Part shown: positions 1 through 6,983 of the stretch, one piece after another
How the letters are laid out: each line of letters opens with the position of its first letter
Position numbering within the stretch: the first letter of the stretch is position 1
Assembly (NCBI GenBank): GCA_964496705.1
Contig: CAZCBJ010000110.1
Span: forward strand, 1-12,204
From: CAZCBJ01 sp964496705
GTDB lineage: Bacteria; Chloroflexota; Anaerolineae; Anaerolineales; Anaerolineaceae
Length of the DNA stretch: 12,204 bases
Direction: 5' to 3'
The notes under the pieces: generated by a model
What the model saw: only the letters and a program-made list of their open reading frames with translations
Databases searched by the model: none
What the model was told of the DNA's origin: nothing
Program-made: the position numbers and the translations under genes

Positions 1-39
1 TAATGGCTAGGGCGACTTCTCTTCTTCTCCTCCTTAATT

Positions 40-68
40 GATCGCCGGGGTCGGCGTCCCCGGCGATC
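40..68 (-). terminator. GC-rich stem-loop at the end of the sugar operon, probable terminator
   Basis: There is a perfect 11-bp inverted repeat (GATCGCCGGGG / CCCCGGCGATC) with a 7-nt loop, 77 nt beyond the stop codon of the last operon gene. Read on the minus strand, the stem is followed by AATTAAGG, so the usual U-tract is missing. The rest of positions 1-144 is polypyrimidine-rich on this strand (1-33 and 121-140) and holds no convincing gene. A stem-loop of the same geometry lies after the secreted-protein gene at 9418-9446, which supports a terminator role. An mRNA 3'-end stabiliser is the alternative. Confidence 0.55.
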
Positions 69-144
69 TTGATTCTATAACCCAATCCTGATTCTCTTTC
101 TTATACGCTTATACCTGCTCACTCATTCTTTTCTTTTTCTTCAC

Positions 145-1137
145 TCACCCCGCGCCCCCCGACTTCTTCCAGCGATCATATTCCAGAAAAGCTTCAAAGG
201 CGATGCGCTTTTTCTCCAGCGGCGTGCCCAGGTCCTGATCATTTTCATCGTCGGACAGGATAAAGCCTCCCTGCGGCGTGCCCCAGCAGTCCAGCAGCAG
301 CTTCGCCTCACGGCGGATGCCGGCTTCGTCCTCGAAGGGCAGCGTGTGCTGGATGTCGGCGCCGCTGGAGAAGGCCACCTTGCCAGCGAACTGGCGCCCC
401 ACCTCCTCAATGCCCAGCAGGCGCGGCTGCTCCAGGTTGAGCACGTTTATCCCCGCCTCAATGATCCCCGGGATGAAGCGGTTGATCTTGCCGCACGAGT
501 GCATCCACACATGCCACCCGGCGGCGTGGGCTGCGTCAGTTATCCGGCGGTAGCGCGGCTGAAAGAACTCAGCCCACAGCGCCGGACGGATGAAGGTATC
601 CTGCTGGGTGCCCCAGTCATCCGTGTAGGAAAAACCCTGAATCTGCCCGGGGAAACGCGAGGAGATGTTGGCGATCACCGCCAGGTCGAATTCGACGATG
701 CGGTCAGCCNNNNNNNNNNNNNNNNNNNNNNNNNNNNNNNNNNNNNNNNNNNNNNNNNNNNNNNNNNNNGAAACCAGCGTGACGCCAAACAGCAGCATGA
801 AGATGCCGGTCATCACGTATTTGCCCTCCGAGCCTTCAAAGCGGCGTTCCATGCCCTCATAGAAAGCCGGATCATCTGCATCAGGCCAGCGGTAATGCGC
901 CAGCGCAGCCCAATCCTGCAGCGGATGTCCTTTAACCTGCCCCATGTTGTCAATCGCCGAGCGCACCCACAGGCAGTCCCACTCGTCCCGCGATTCCTTC
1001 CGGTCGCGCGGGCCGGTGCCAATCTGATTCCACCCAACGCCGTGCGTGTCGCAGTGTCCAAAGCGCGGATAGATCATCGGCAGCCGGTCAGGCGTGCGAA
1101 ATTCCACCGCGCGGGTCACCACCTCGCGGCTGTTCAA
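145..1137 (-). CDS. Uroporphyrinogen-decarboxylase-superfamily protein (methyltransferase-like), paralog without the second Cys; internal gap
   Basis: This is a 330-residue TIM-barrel protein of the UroD/MtaA superfamily. It is recognised from the N-terminal pattern NSREVVTRAVEFRTPDRLP, the DDWGTQ motif (residues 173-178) and the H-x-C-G motif MHSCG (H213, C215). In zinc methyltransferases such as MtaA the His-x-Cys pair and a later Cys hold zinc. Here the region where that later Cys would fall reads GGFILSDDENDQD (290-302), with acidic residues and no Cys. It also lacks the N-terminal arginine-rich coproporphyrinogen-binding signature of true HemE, so haem synthesis is unlikely. The start is TTG: its TTGA overlaps the TGA of the upstream gene by 4 nt, implying coupled translation, and an AAGG lies about 10 nt upstream. 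Residues 123-143 are lost in a 60-N gap, but the frame is kept across it. Substrate unknown. A corrinoid-linked methyl transfer or another small-molecule role in the sugar pathway are both possible. Confidence 0.8.
   Translation of the reverse strand: MNSREVVTRAVEFRTPDRLPMIYPRFGHCDTHGVGWNQIGTGPRDRKESRDEWDCLWVRSAIDNMGQVKGHPLQDWAALAHYRWPDADDPAFYEGMERRFEGSEGKYVMTGIFMLLFGVTLVXXXXXXXXXXXXXXXXXXXXXADRIVEFDLAVIANISSRFPGQIQGFSYTDDWGTQQDTFIRPALWAEFFQPRYRRITDAAHAAGWHVWMHSCGKINRFIPGIIEAGINVLNLEQPRLLGIEEVGRQFAGKVAFSSGADIQHTLPFEDEAGIRREAKLLLDCWGTPQGGFILSDDENDQDLGTPLEKKRIAFEAFLEYDRWKKSGGAG
710..769. other. Assembly gap of 60 N inside the first UroD-family gene
   Basis: Sixty undetermined bases interrupt the CDS at 145-1137. 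The length is divisible by three and the reading frame is open and family-like on both sides, so the gap size is probably about right. The missing residues (about 123-143) lie before the segment ADRIVEFDLAVI. Confidence 0.98.
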
Positions 1138-2231
1138 AAACGCCTGCCTTCATCCAGCATGGCCAGGTAATTGTCCACCGGGATGTAGTTGGTCACTGTG
1201 TTGCCGGTGCCCAGGCAGTATCCGCCGCCCGGCTGGCAGACTGTTAGCGTATCGCGCACGCGCTGGCGGATGTCGGCTGGCGATGAGCGGCACAGGAAAT
1301 CCACGTCGATGCCGCCCAGCAGTGACAGCCGCTCACCGTAACGCCGCTTGGCCTCACGCACATCCAGGATGGTGTCCTCGAAGGAATGCCGCCCGTCGAT
1401 CTGCACGTCGTCGAGCAGGTCGGGCATGATCGCGTCGATGTTGCCGCAGCAGTGCATGATGTACAGGCGTCCCGCGTCGTGGGCAATCTGTGCCAGCCTG
1501 CGGTGACCCGGCAGCACCAATGCGCGCAGGTCGCGCGGGCTGATCAGCGTCCCCGAACGAAAACCGAGATCATCCGAGCCCCAGATGACTTTGACCCTGT
1601 CATATTGCACCAGCAGCTCGGTGGCGCGCGCATACATCGCCACCACCTTGGCGCCAATCGCCTCCACCAGGTCGCGCTGCTCGTAGAGGGCATAGCACAG
1701 CGTCTCATAGCCCATCAGAAATGAGATATTCTCATAAATGGACCCCACCAGCCCGCCGATGATGCACATATCCTCCGGCAGGTTGTGCTCAAACCATTCC
1801 ATCACCGGCATGCGGTAGGAGTCAATGTCAGGCCAGGGGTAGGCCTCGAATTCCTCCCAGCTGGTGATGACCCCCTTATGCTCATTGACATACCCGCGCC
1901 CGCTGGCGCGCTTGAGCGGCGCGGTGTCCTCGGTGACGACCGGATTGGTGACCATCTGTGAATCAATGCCCCCGCCCACGTAAGACGGAATGACCACGTA
2001 ATCGTACCCCAGGAAGCGCTGCAGGGCGATGATGCGCCGGCAATCAAAATAGCGCTCGTCCGGGTCCAACCCTTCCAGCAGGTTGTAACGCTGGCAAATT
2101 TCCTCCTGAACCTCCCAGTCCATGAGCAACTCGATGAAATGGGCGCGGCGCGGGGTGCCCTCGCGGCGCAAGCAGCGGATGAACGCCTCCCAATCTGGTT
2201 TGACCGGGAGTGAAAAGGGTGAAGATGACAT
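1134..2231 (-). CDS. Uroporphyrinogen-decarboxylase-superfamily protein with intact His-Cys...Cys site (methyltransferase-like)
   Basis: This 365-residue protein belongs to the UroD superfamily. Visible signatures are the DDLG motif (residues 220-223), MHCCGNI (H260, C262) and a downstream GGGYCLGTGN with C339. The H-x-C plus distant Cys arrangement matches the zinc site of MtaA/MtbA-type methylcobalamin:thiol methyltransferases, which activates a thiol. That is family knowledge; the catalytic role here is inferred. The arginine-rich N-terminal motif of true HemE is absent. The ATG start has a good Shine-Dalgarno AGGAG that overlaps the TAA stop of the GH4 gene 12 nt upstream, so the two are translated as one operon. 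Its 3' end overlaps the second UroD-like gene by 4 nt. No corrinoid-binding protein is encoded in the window, so any cobalamin partner would have to lie elsewhere. It shares only the fold core and motifs with its neighbour, so the pair is not a recent duplication. Confidence 0.83.
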   Translation of the reverse strand: MSSSPFSLPVKPDWEAFIRCLRREGTPRRAHFIELLMDWEVQEEICQRYNLLEGLDPDERYFDCRRIIALQRFLGYDYVVIPSYVGGGIDSQMVTNPVVTEDTAPLKRASGRGYVNEHKGVITSWEEFEAYPWPDIDSYRMPVMEWFEHNLPEDMCIIGGLVGSIYENISFLMGYETLCYALYEQRDLVEAIGAKVVAMYARATELLVQYDRVKVIWGSDDLGFRSGTLISPRDLRALVLPGHRRLAQIAHDAGRLYIMHCCGNIDAIMPDLLDDVQIDGRHSFEDTILDVREAKRRYGERLSLLGGIDVDFLCRSSPADIRQRVRDTLTVCQPGGGYCLGTGNTVTNYIPVDNYLAMLDEGRRF

Positions 2232-2243
2232 CGAGCTTCTCCT

Positions 2244-3632
2244 TTATTGCCAAAATTGCGGCAAATATTGCCGGTAACTGACCAGGTAATCGTCCAGCAC
2301 CTCGCGCGCCACGTCCAGGTCGCTGATCACCGGGTCGAACAGCAGGCACTGCAGCGCCAGCCGCCGGTCGCCACTCACTGCGGCGTCGACTGCCAGCCGC
2401 ACCACCTCCAACTCGCGGCGGTGCAATTCAGCCACACCGGCGGGCAGTTTGCCAACCGCCACGCCGCGTGCGCCCAGCCCGCTGATGTGCCCCGGGGTCT
2501 CCACGATGGCGTTCAGCGGCAGGTTTTCAATTTGTCCCACGTTGGGCAGGTTGATCGCCAGGTGATAGTGGTTGCCAGCCCCGGCGATATTCTCGATCAT
2601 CTCCAGCGCGCCTTCGCTGTCGTTTTCCTTCAGGCGGTCAATCGGCTCCTCGCCGCTGCCCATGGCGGCGATGAGCTTGTGACCCTCGCCGCGCCCCTTC
2701 TCCGCGCCGTCCCAATCATAGAGATGCAGGCTGTATTTATCCCAGGGTTTGGTGAGCGGATCCGAGCCCCAGGGCAGATATTCGCACAGGTGGCTGTCAC
2801 CGGGGATGGGCATGCAATCAAAAGCCTCGAACACCCGTCGGGTCAGCGGTTCAAATCGCGGGTCGGCTTTGGCAAAGCGCTCGCGCACCAGCGGGTAAAG
2901 GTCCTCTCCGGTCTCTTTGAGATGCACCGAGAGCATGAAGGTGAAATGATTGAGACCAGCCGCCTTGATATCCAGCTTCTGCACGGCTACGCGCATCACT
3001 TTGGCCAGCTCCGCCCAATCCTCCGGCGATGCGAATGTGTTCAGCCGCCGCGCCACCTTCACCCCGATCACGTCCGCCAGCAGGTAACCCACAATGCCGT
3101 AACCGGCGTAGATTTGGTGGCACAGCCCGATCACCTTGATCTTGCTGTAGCGATTCACCGCATCGCAAATGCGCACCATCGGGTTGGTATAGTTAATGAA
3201 CCAGGCCTGCGGACAATATTTCTCCATGTCGTGGGTGATCTCCAGCACCGGGCCGATGTTGCGCGCGGCGTGGGCAAAGCCGCCCGGACCGCCGTTCTCG
3301 GCATACGGCTGGCGCACCCCGTGGCGCAGCGGGATCTCATAATCCTGCCGCCATAAGCCCTCGCGCGGCGGCACTTCGATAGCCGAGACGACAAACGCAG
3401 CCCCCGGCAGCGCTTCGGCGTGGTGGGTGTGCGCCTCAATCTGGATCTCGCGCGCCCACTCGACATTGAGCCGGTCGGCCAGTTTCTTGACAATCGCCAG
3501 CGTCTCCGCGTTGCGGTCCACCAGCGCCAGCGTGCTGCCGCGCAGGTTTTCGGACTTCATGATCGCGCCGAGGGTGTTCAAGCCGAAACTGGCGCTGCCC
3601 GCGCCGATGACAACGATTTTTGTGGGTTGCAT
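2244..3632 (-). CDS. Glycoside hydrolase family 4 (NAD- and Mn-dependent alpha-glycosidase type)
   Basis: This is a full-length 462-residue GH4 enzyme. The N-terminus is a Rossmann NAD-binding motif, VVIGAGSASFG (residues 7-17). Other landmarks are a conserved NYTNP sugar-binding motif (147-151), GLCHQI (C171, H172), GLNHFTF (H229), GDSHLCEYLPW (278-288) and NLPNVGQIENLP (361-372). GH4 enzymes cleave glycosides by an NAD-dependent oxidation-elimination route with a divalent metal held by Cys and His, here most likely C171 and H229. The residues after the metal Cys vary with specificity: CHE in alpha-glucosidases, CHS in MelA alpha-galactosidases, CHG in uronidases. CHQ fits none of these, so the substrate is open. 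No phosphosugar system is nearby, and the ABC transporter suggests an unphosphorylated substrate. The ATG start has AAGGAG 7 nt upstream, and the gene begins 21 nt after the MalG-type permease gene. Confidence 0.92.
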   Translation of the reverse strand: MQPTKIVVIGAGSASFGLNTLGAIMKSENLRGSTLALVDRNAETLAIVKKLADRLNVEWAREIQIEAHTHHAEALPGAAFVVSAIEVPPREGLWRQDYEIPLRHGVRQPYAENGGPGGFAHAARNIGPVLEITHDMEKYCPQAWFINYTNPMVRICDAVNRYSKIKVIGLCHQIYAGYGIVGYLLADVIGVKVARRLNTFASPEDWAELAKVMRVAVQKLDIKAAGLNHFTFMLSVHLKETGEDLYPLVRERFAKADPRFEPLTRRVFEAFDCMPIPGDSHLCEYLPWGSDPLTKPWDKYSLHLYDWDGAEKGRGEGHKLIAAMGSGEEPIDRLKENDSEGALEMIENIAGAGNHYHLAINLPNVGQIENLPLNAIVETPGHISGLGARGVAVGKLPAGVAELHRRELEVVRLAVDAAVSGDRRLALQCLLFDPVISDLDVAREVLDDYLVSYRQYLPQFWQ

Positions 3633-3653
3633 GACACGCTCCTTGGAGTTGAT

Positions 3654-4499
3654 CTAATATTTCATGCCGGTCAAAACAATGCCCTGCACAAACGCCCGCT
3701 GGAAGATGAAATACACCAGCACCAGCGGCAGCAACACCAGCAGCGAGCCGGCCACCACCAGGTTGGTTTGCAGCCAGCGCTGAGAGGCGAACAACGCCAC
3801 ACCGATGGGCAGCGTGCGCACCGCGTCCTTATCCACCACCAGCAGCGGCCAGAGAAAATCGTTCCAGATCCAGATAAAATGGAAAATGGCCAACGCCGAG
3901 AGAGCCGGCGAGCTGAGCGGGATGACCAGAAACCAGAAAATGCGCATGTCTGATGCGCCGTCAATGCGCGCCGCGTCCAGCAATTCGTCCGGCAGCGATT
4001 CGCAATATTGCTTGGCCAGGAAAATTCCAAATGGGCTGATCAAGGCGGGGATGATCATCGCCCACAAGGTGTTCTTGAGGTGAAACCAGACCGTTGTGAT
4101 CGTGTACGCCGGGATGATGATGATCGAATAAGGCACCATCATCGTGCTGAGGATGAGCACGAACAGGATGTTCCTGCCGGGGAATTTGTACTTGGCAAAG
4201 ATGAAACCGGCCAGCGCGCTGGTGAGCACGTTGCTGATCACCACCGCGAACGCAACGATGATCGAATTCATATAATAAATGGGAAATTTGGCCTGCCAGG
4301 CCCTGGCAATCCAATCAAAAACCACCTGGGTCGGGAACCAGTAACGCAGCGTGCTGGGCAGCAGGGCGGTTTCAGAGGCTGTTTTGAACGAGGTGATCAT
4401 CGTCCAGTAAAAGGGGATGAACATCAGAAAGGCGCCGACGAAGAGAAAGATGTAGATCAGCGCACTTGAAATTTTTGCGGGGGTTTTGTTTGAACGCAT
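3654..4499 (-). CDS. Carbohydrate ABC transporter permease, MalG type
   Basis: This is a 281-residue inner-membrane permease of the CUT1 sugar-transporter family. A first membrane span lies at about residues 13-35, followed by a periplasmic-side loop and further hydrophobic segments at about 80-103, 110-130, 145-162, 190-212 and 245-266. The cytoplasmic EAA loop is clear at 171-190 (DELLDAARIDGASD), which docks the ATPase. The C-terminus FVQGIVLTGMKY is characteristic of MalG-like subunits. The ATG is preceded by AGGAGGGCGG, which overlaps the TAG stop of the MalF-type gene. It pairs with that permease to form the membrane channel. The ATPase subunit is not in the window and is probably a shared MsmX/UgpC-type protein encoded elsewhere, as is common for CUT1 loci. 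Confidence 0.95.
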   Translation of the reverse strand: MRSNKTPAKISSALIYIFLFVGAFLMFIPFYWTMITSFKTASETALLPSTLRYWFPTQVVFDWIARAWQAKFPIYYMNSIIVAFAVVISNVLTSALAGFIFAKYKFPGRNILFVLILSTMMVPYSIIIIPAYTITTVWFHLKNTLWAMIIPALISPFGIFLAKQYCESLPDELLDAARIDGASDMRIFWFLVIPLSSPALSALAIFHFIWIWNDFLWPLLVVDKDAVRTLPIGVALFASQRWLQTNLVVAGSLLVLLPLVLVYFIFQRAFVQGIVLTGMKY

Positions 4500-4511
4500 T
4501 GGTCCGCCCTC

Positions 4512-5435
4512 CTAATAACTCCAGCGCGTGCGCAGCCAGCGCAGCTGGACGATGGTTAAAATCAAAATTATGATGAAAAAGATGACAGCCAGCGAAGATG
4601 CATAGCCCATGCGGAACTGCTGGAAGCCGGTTTGCTGGATCCACATCACCACCATGCGGCTGGCGTCCTCCGGACCGCCGCCGGTCAGAATGTACGGCAC
4701 GCTGAAAATCTGCAGCGCACCGATGGAACCGGTGACGGTGGTGAACAGCAGGGTTGGCGACAGCAGCGGCCAGGTGATCTGCCAGAACATCTCCCATGAG
4801 TTGGCCCCGTCTATGCGCGCCGCTTCGTAAAAGACCTGCGGGATGCCGCCCAGACCGGCCAGGAACAAGACCATGTTGTACCCCACCCCGCCCCAGATGG
4901 CGATCAAGATCAGCGAAGGGATGACATGCGTGGAGGAGGTCAAAAAAGGCTGGGCTTTGATGCCCACCAGTTGCAGCAGTCCGTTGAGCACGCCCATCTG
5001 TGAAGGCTGCAGGATGAAACGCCACACCAGCACCACGGCAATCATCGGGGTCACATACGGAAGAAAGTAGAGGGTGCGGAAAAAAGCCTGAAAGTGCTTG
5101 CGGTTGAACACAAATTGAGCGATCAACAACGAGACACCCATACTCAAGGGGACGGAAATAAAAGCATAATAGAACGTGTTCACCAGTGCGCGTTTGAACA
5201 CGGTATCCTGTCGGAAGGCGTAGATGAAATTATCCAGTCCGATAAATTTAAGCGGTTGGTTGAGGCGGTAATCGGTGAAACTGAGCGCAAACGAAGCAAA
5301 GATGGGCAGAATGGTGAACAACAGCAGTTGCACAAATATTGGCGCCAGCCAGAGGACGAACGGCCGAAATCCCCACCAGCCTTTTTTGCGCCGCGGAGCG
5401 GAGGTGGTTGCGGTACTTGTAATCTCAGCGGTCAT
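4512..5435 (-). CDS. Carbohydrate ABC transporter permease, MalF type
   Basis: This is a 307-residue CUT1-family permease. A basic cytoplasmic N-terminus (PRRKKGW) precedes a span at about residues 26-53. Further hydrophobic spans lie at about 87-110, 120-143, 171-194, 226-250 and 281-300. The EAA motif is at 204-225 (EAARIDGANSWEMF, then PLLSP). The sequence LSFTDYRL after the first span is typical of MalF/UgpA-like subunits. The ATG start at 5435 has a weak GAGGG ribosome site about 5-6 nt upstream. It lies 87 nt downstream of the binding-protein gene, and that gap contains a perfect stem-loop that may lower permease expression relative to the binding protein. The partner permease follows after 12 nt. 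Confidence 0.95.
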   Translation of the reverse strand: MTAEITSTATTSAPRRKKGWWGFRPFVLWLAPIFVQLLLFTILPIFASFALSFTDYRLNQPLKFIGLDNFIYAFRQDTVFKRALVNTFYYAFISVPLSMGVSLLIAQFVFNRKHFQAFFRTLYFLPYVTPMIAVVLVWRFILQPSQMGVLNGLLQLVGIKAQPFLTSSTHVIPSLILIAIWGGVGYNMVLFLAGLGGIPQVFYEAARIDGANSWEMFWQITWPLLSPTLLFTTVTGSIGALQIFSVPYILTGGGPEDASRMVVMWIQQTGFQQFRMGYASSLAVIFFIIILILTIVQLRWLRTRWSY

Positions 5436-5460
5436 AGGACCCTCGCAGGATAATGAAATG

Positions 5461-5496
5461 GGTTGATTGGACGGGTTTTCGCCCGTCCAATCAACC
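5461..5496 (-). promoter_or_regulatory. Perfect 15-bp stem-loop between binding-protein and permease genes
   Basis: GGTTGATTGGACGGG and its exact complement are separated by a 6-nt loop, located 27-62 nt past the stop of the solute-binding-protein gene and 26 nt before the first permease start. Neither side has a run of T, so full termination is unlikely. By analogy with the malE-malF intergenic hairpins of enterobacteria, it probably stabilises the upstream message or causes partial termination, so that binding protein exceeds permease. Confidence 0.75.
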
Positions 5497-5522
5497 AGTA
5501 TAGCTGACTTACGAAACGAAAC

Positions 5523-6878
5523 TCAAGCTTCCGGTGTGATCCAGAATTTGGTGTTGGCCAGCAGTTCGTCGTACTCTTTTTCGTACTCCGCCAACACTTC
5601 GCCAATCGGCCGGTTGTTATACAGGATGGCCTGCTCCATTTTGGCCCATAAGCCGTCGAAGGGCGCCGCCACCTCGCCGGGGAAGACCATGCCGCCCTCA
5701 AACTGCTTGGCGAGCACCGCCAGCGATTGAGTGCGGCGTTCTTCCTGGGTGGGATTCTCCTTGCCGGCAACCTCATCGAACAGTTTCTGATAATCCGGAT
5801 GTGGATCGGTGACCAACGCCAAGCCAACCGTGTGCGAGCGTTCAACCAGGTAGTCGTAATCCTGCGTATGCCACTTGAACAGCTCCCAGGCGGCCTTTTC
5901 CTTGGCGCCCTTGGCCCAGGTGGTCACCATCCAGCCCGGACCGTCGTAGTCGTGGCGCCCGTAGGGACCCTGACCAGTGAAGGTCGGGTACATGACCGGC
6001 GCCCAGTCGATATCCGGGAAGTTGGCTTCCAGCGTGGAGCCGAACCAGGTCCACACCTGGGTGAAGGCGGCCACGCCCTTGCCGAAGGCTTCGTCAAAGT
6101 TGAGGAAGGCGCGGTCGTTGATCTTGAACCTGTCATAGAAATCAACCAGCATCTGCCAGGCTTTCTCGGATTCAGGTGTATTGACGAAGCTCTTGGTCTG
6201 GTTGTAAACGTGCGCCTTCTGCTGGTACATCATGTCGTTCCAGATGTAGCGCGCATAACCGTTGAACGCAAACCCGGCCTGCACCATCTGGTCGCCGTCG
6301 TACACGGTCAATTCCTGGCAGAATTTGCCAAAATCCTCCCAATTCTTGGGCGCATCTTCCGGCTTGTAGCCTTTATCCGCCAGCAATTTCTTGTTGGCAT
6401 AGATGATGGGGCCCATGACGCTGGTGTGCACCCAGTAGAGCTGGCCGTCATCCAACGGACGCACCGGATAGAGTTTATGCTGTTCGATGTACTCATTGGA
6501 GAGTATGTCCGGTGTGATGGCGCGCACAACTTTATCGCGCGGATATTGCGCTTCGCGGTCAGCCTCAAAGATGATATCGGGACCTTCACCGGAGGCCAGA
6601 GCCGCGGTGACTTTGGTGTCCAGGTTTTCCCAGGGAATGGGCTCCCAGGTGACGGTGATATTGGGAAAAGCCTGCTCGAAGCGCTGGATGCCTTTCTTCA
6701 TGGCGTTCAACCAGGGATCGGTCTCGGGCCCGGGCGGTCCCCACACCAGCAAATTCACCTTTTCTTCTGTGGTGACTGCCGGTTGTTTGGGGGCGCAACC
6801 GGCCAGGGTCAGGGCGGTGCCCGCAGCACCGGCGCCCATGACCTTCAGCATATCACGGCGGGTAATTTTCTTGCTCAT
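5523..6878 (-). CDS. Extracellular solute-binding lipoprotein of sugar ABC transporter, Tat signal
   Basis: This 451-residue family 1 (MalE/UgpB-like) binding protein captures the sugar outside the cell and delivers it to the two permeases downstream. The start is placed at the ATG at 6878 because AGGAG sits 8 nt upstream and the protein then begins MSKKITRRDMLK, a twin-arginine signal (R7, R8). A longer frame reaching 6932 would bury this signal. The hydrophobic core ends in the lipobox LAGC with C28, so the mature protein is probably a lipoprotein exported folded by Tat. Typical SBP_bac_1 features follow: NLLVWGPPGPETDPW near the mature start, an IPWENLDTKVTAALASGEGPDIIF segment, and many aromatic residues for sugar stacking. 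It is the first gene after its own promoter. Confidence 0.94.
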   Translation of the reverse strand: MSKKITRRDMLKVMGAGAAGTALTLAGCAPKQPAVTTEEKVNLLVWGPPGPETDPWLNAMKKGIQRFEQAFPNITVTWEPIPWENLDTKVTAALASGEGPDIIFEADREAQYPRDKVVRAITPDILSNEYIEQHKLYPVRPLDDGQLYWVHTSVMGPIIYANKKLLADKGYKPEDAPKNWEDFGKFCQELTVYDGDQMVQAGFAFNGYARYIWNDMMYQQKAHVYNQTKSFVNTPESEKAWQMLVDFYDRFKINDRAFLNFDEAFGKGVAAFTQVWTWFGSTLEANFPDIDWAPVMYPTFTGQGPYGRHDYDGPGWMVTTWAKGAKEKAAWELFKWHTQDYDYLVERSHTVGLALVTDPHPDYQKLFDEVAGKENPTQEERRTQSLAVLAKQFEGGMVFPGEVAAPFDGLWAKMEQAILYNNRPIGEVLAEYEKEYDELLANTKFWITPEA

Positions 6879-6886
6879 TCGTCTTT

Positions 6887-6891
6887 CTCCT
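6887..6891 (-). promoter_or_regulatory. Ribosome binding site fixing the binding-protein start
   Basis: AGGAG on the minus strand, 8 nt before the ATG at 6878. It selects this start over the in-frame upstream one at 6932 and places the twin-arginine signal at the N-terminus. Confidence 0.8.
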
Positions 6892-6942
6892 AAAAAGTGT
6901 TGGTTGGGAAAATATGTCTCGACTTGATTCAACGGATTGTTT

Positions 6943-6972
6943 ATTATCCTCTGTTTCTACTCCTCCTTTCAA
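6943..6972 (-). promoter_or_regulatory. Sigma-70-like promoter of the transporter/GH4/UroD operon
   Basis: On the minus strand, TTGAAA (6967-6972, 5 of 6 to consensus) and GATAAT (6943-6948, 5 of 6) are 18 bp apart. Transcription would start near 6936, giving a leader of about 58 nt before the binding-protein ATG. It lies only 12-41 bp past the ROK stop codon, with no terminator between, so the operon can be driven both from here and by read-through. A short TTGATTCAA palindrome at 6924-6932 lies just after the predicted start point and is the only candidate operator. Confidence 0.6.
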
Positions 6973-6983
6973 GAGAACCCAGG

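Noticed and set aside
1..39. AAGGAGGAG on the minus strand near position 28-36 as a ribosome site for a further operon gene
   Set aside because: No start codon follows at a usable distance within the window, and the strong stem-loop at 40-68 separates it from the operon. It is more likely part of a purine-rich tract.
145..2231. Calling the two UroD-family genes hemE (haem biosynthesis)
   Set aside because: Neither has the N-terminal arginine-containing substrate-binding signature of HemE, both carry H-x-C metal motifs, and the neighbours are sugar-utilisation genes.
2247..3356. Long plus-strand open frame (369 codons) opposite the GH4 gene
   Set aside because: It lies fully antisense to a clear GH4 enzyme, has a composition rich in His, Gln and Arg, and shows no recognisable motif. 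It is a by-product of codon usage in a GC-rich gene.
5727..6893. Plus-strand open frame (388 codons) opposite the solute-binding-protein gene
   Set aside because: It is antisense to a well-supported Tat lipoprotein gene, and no domain or ribosome site supports it.
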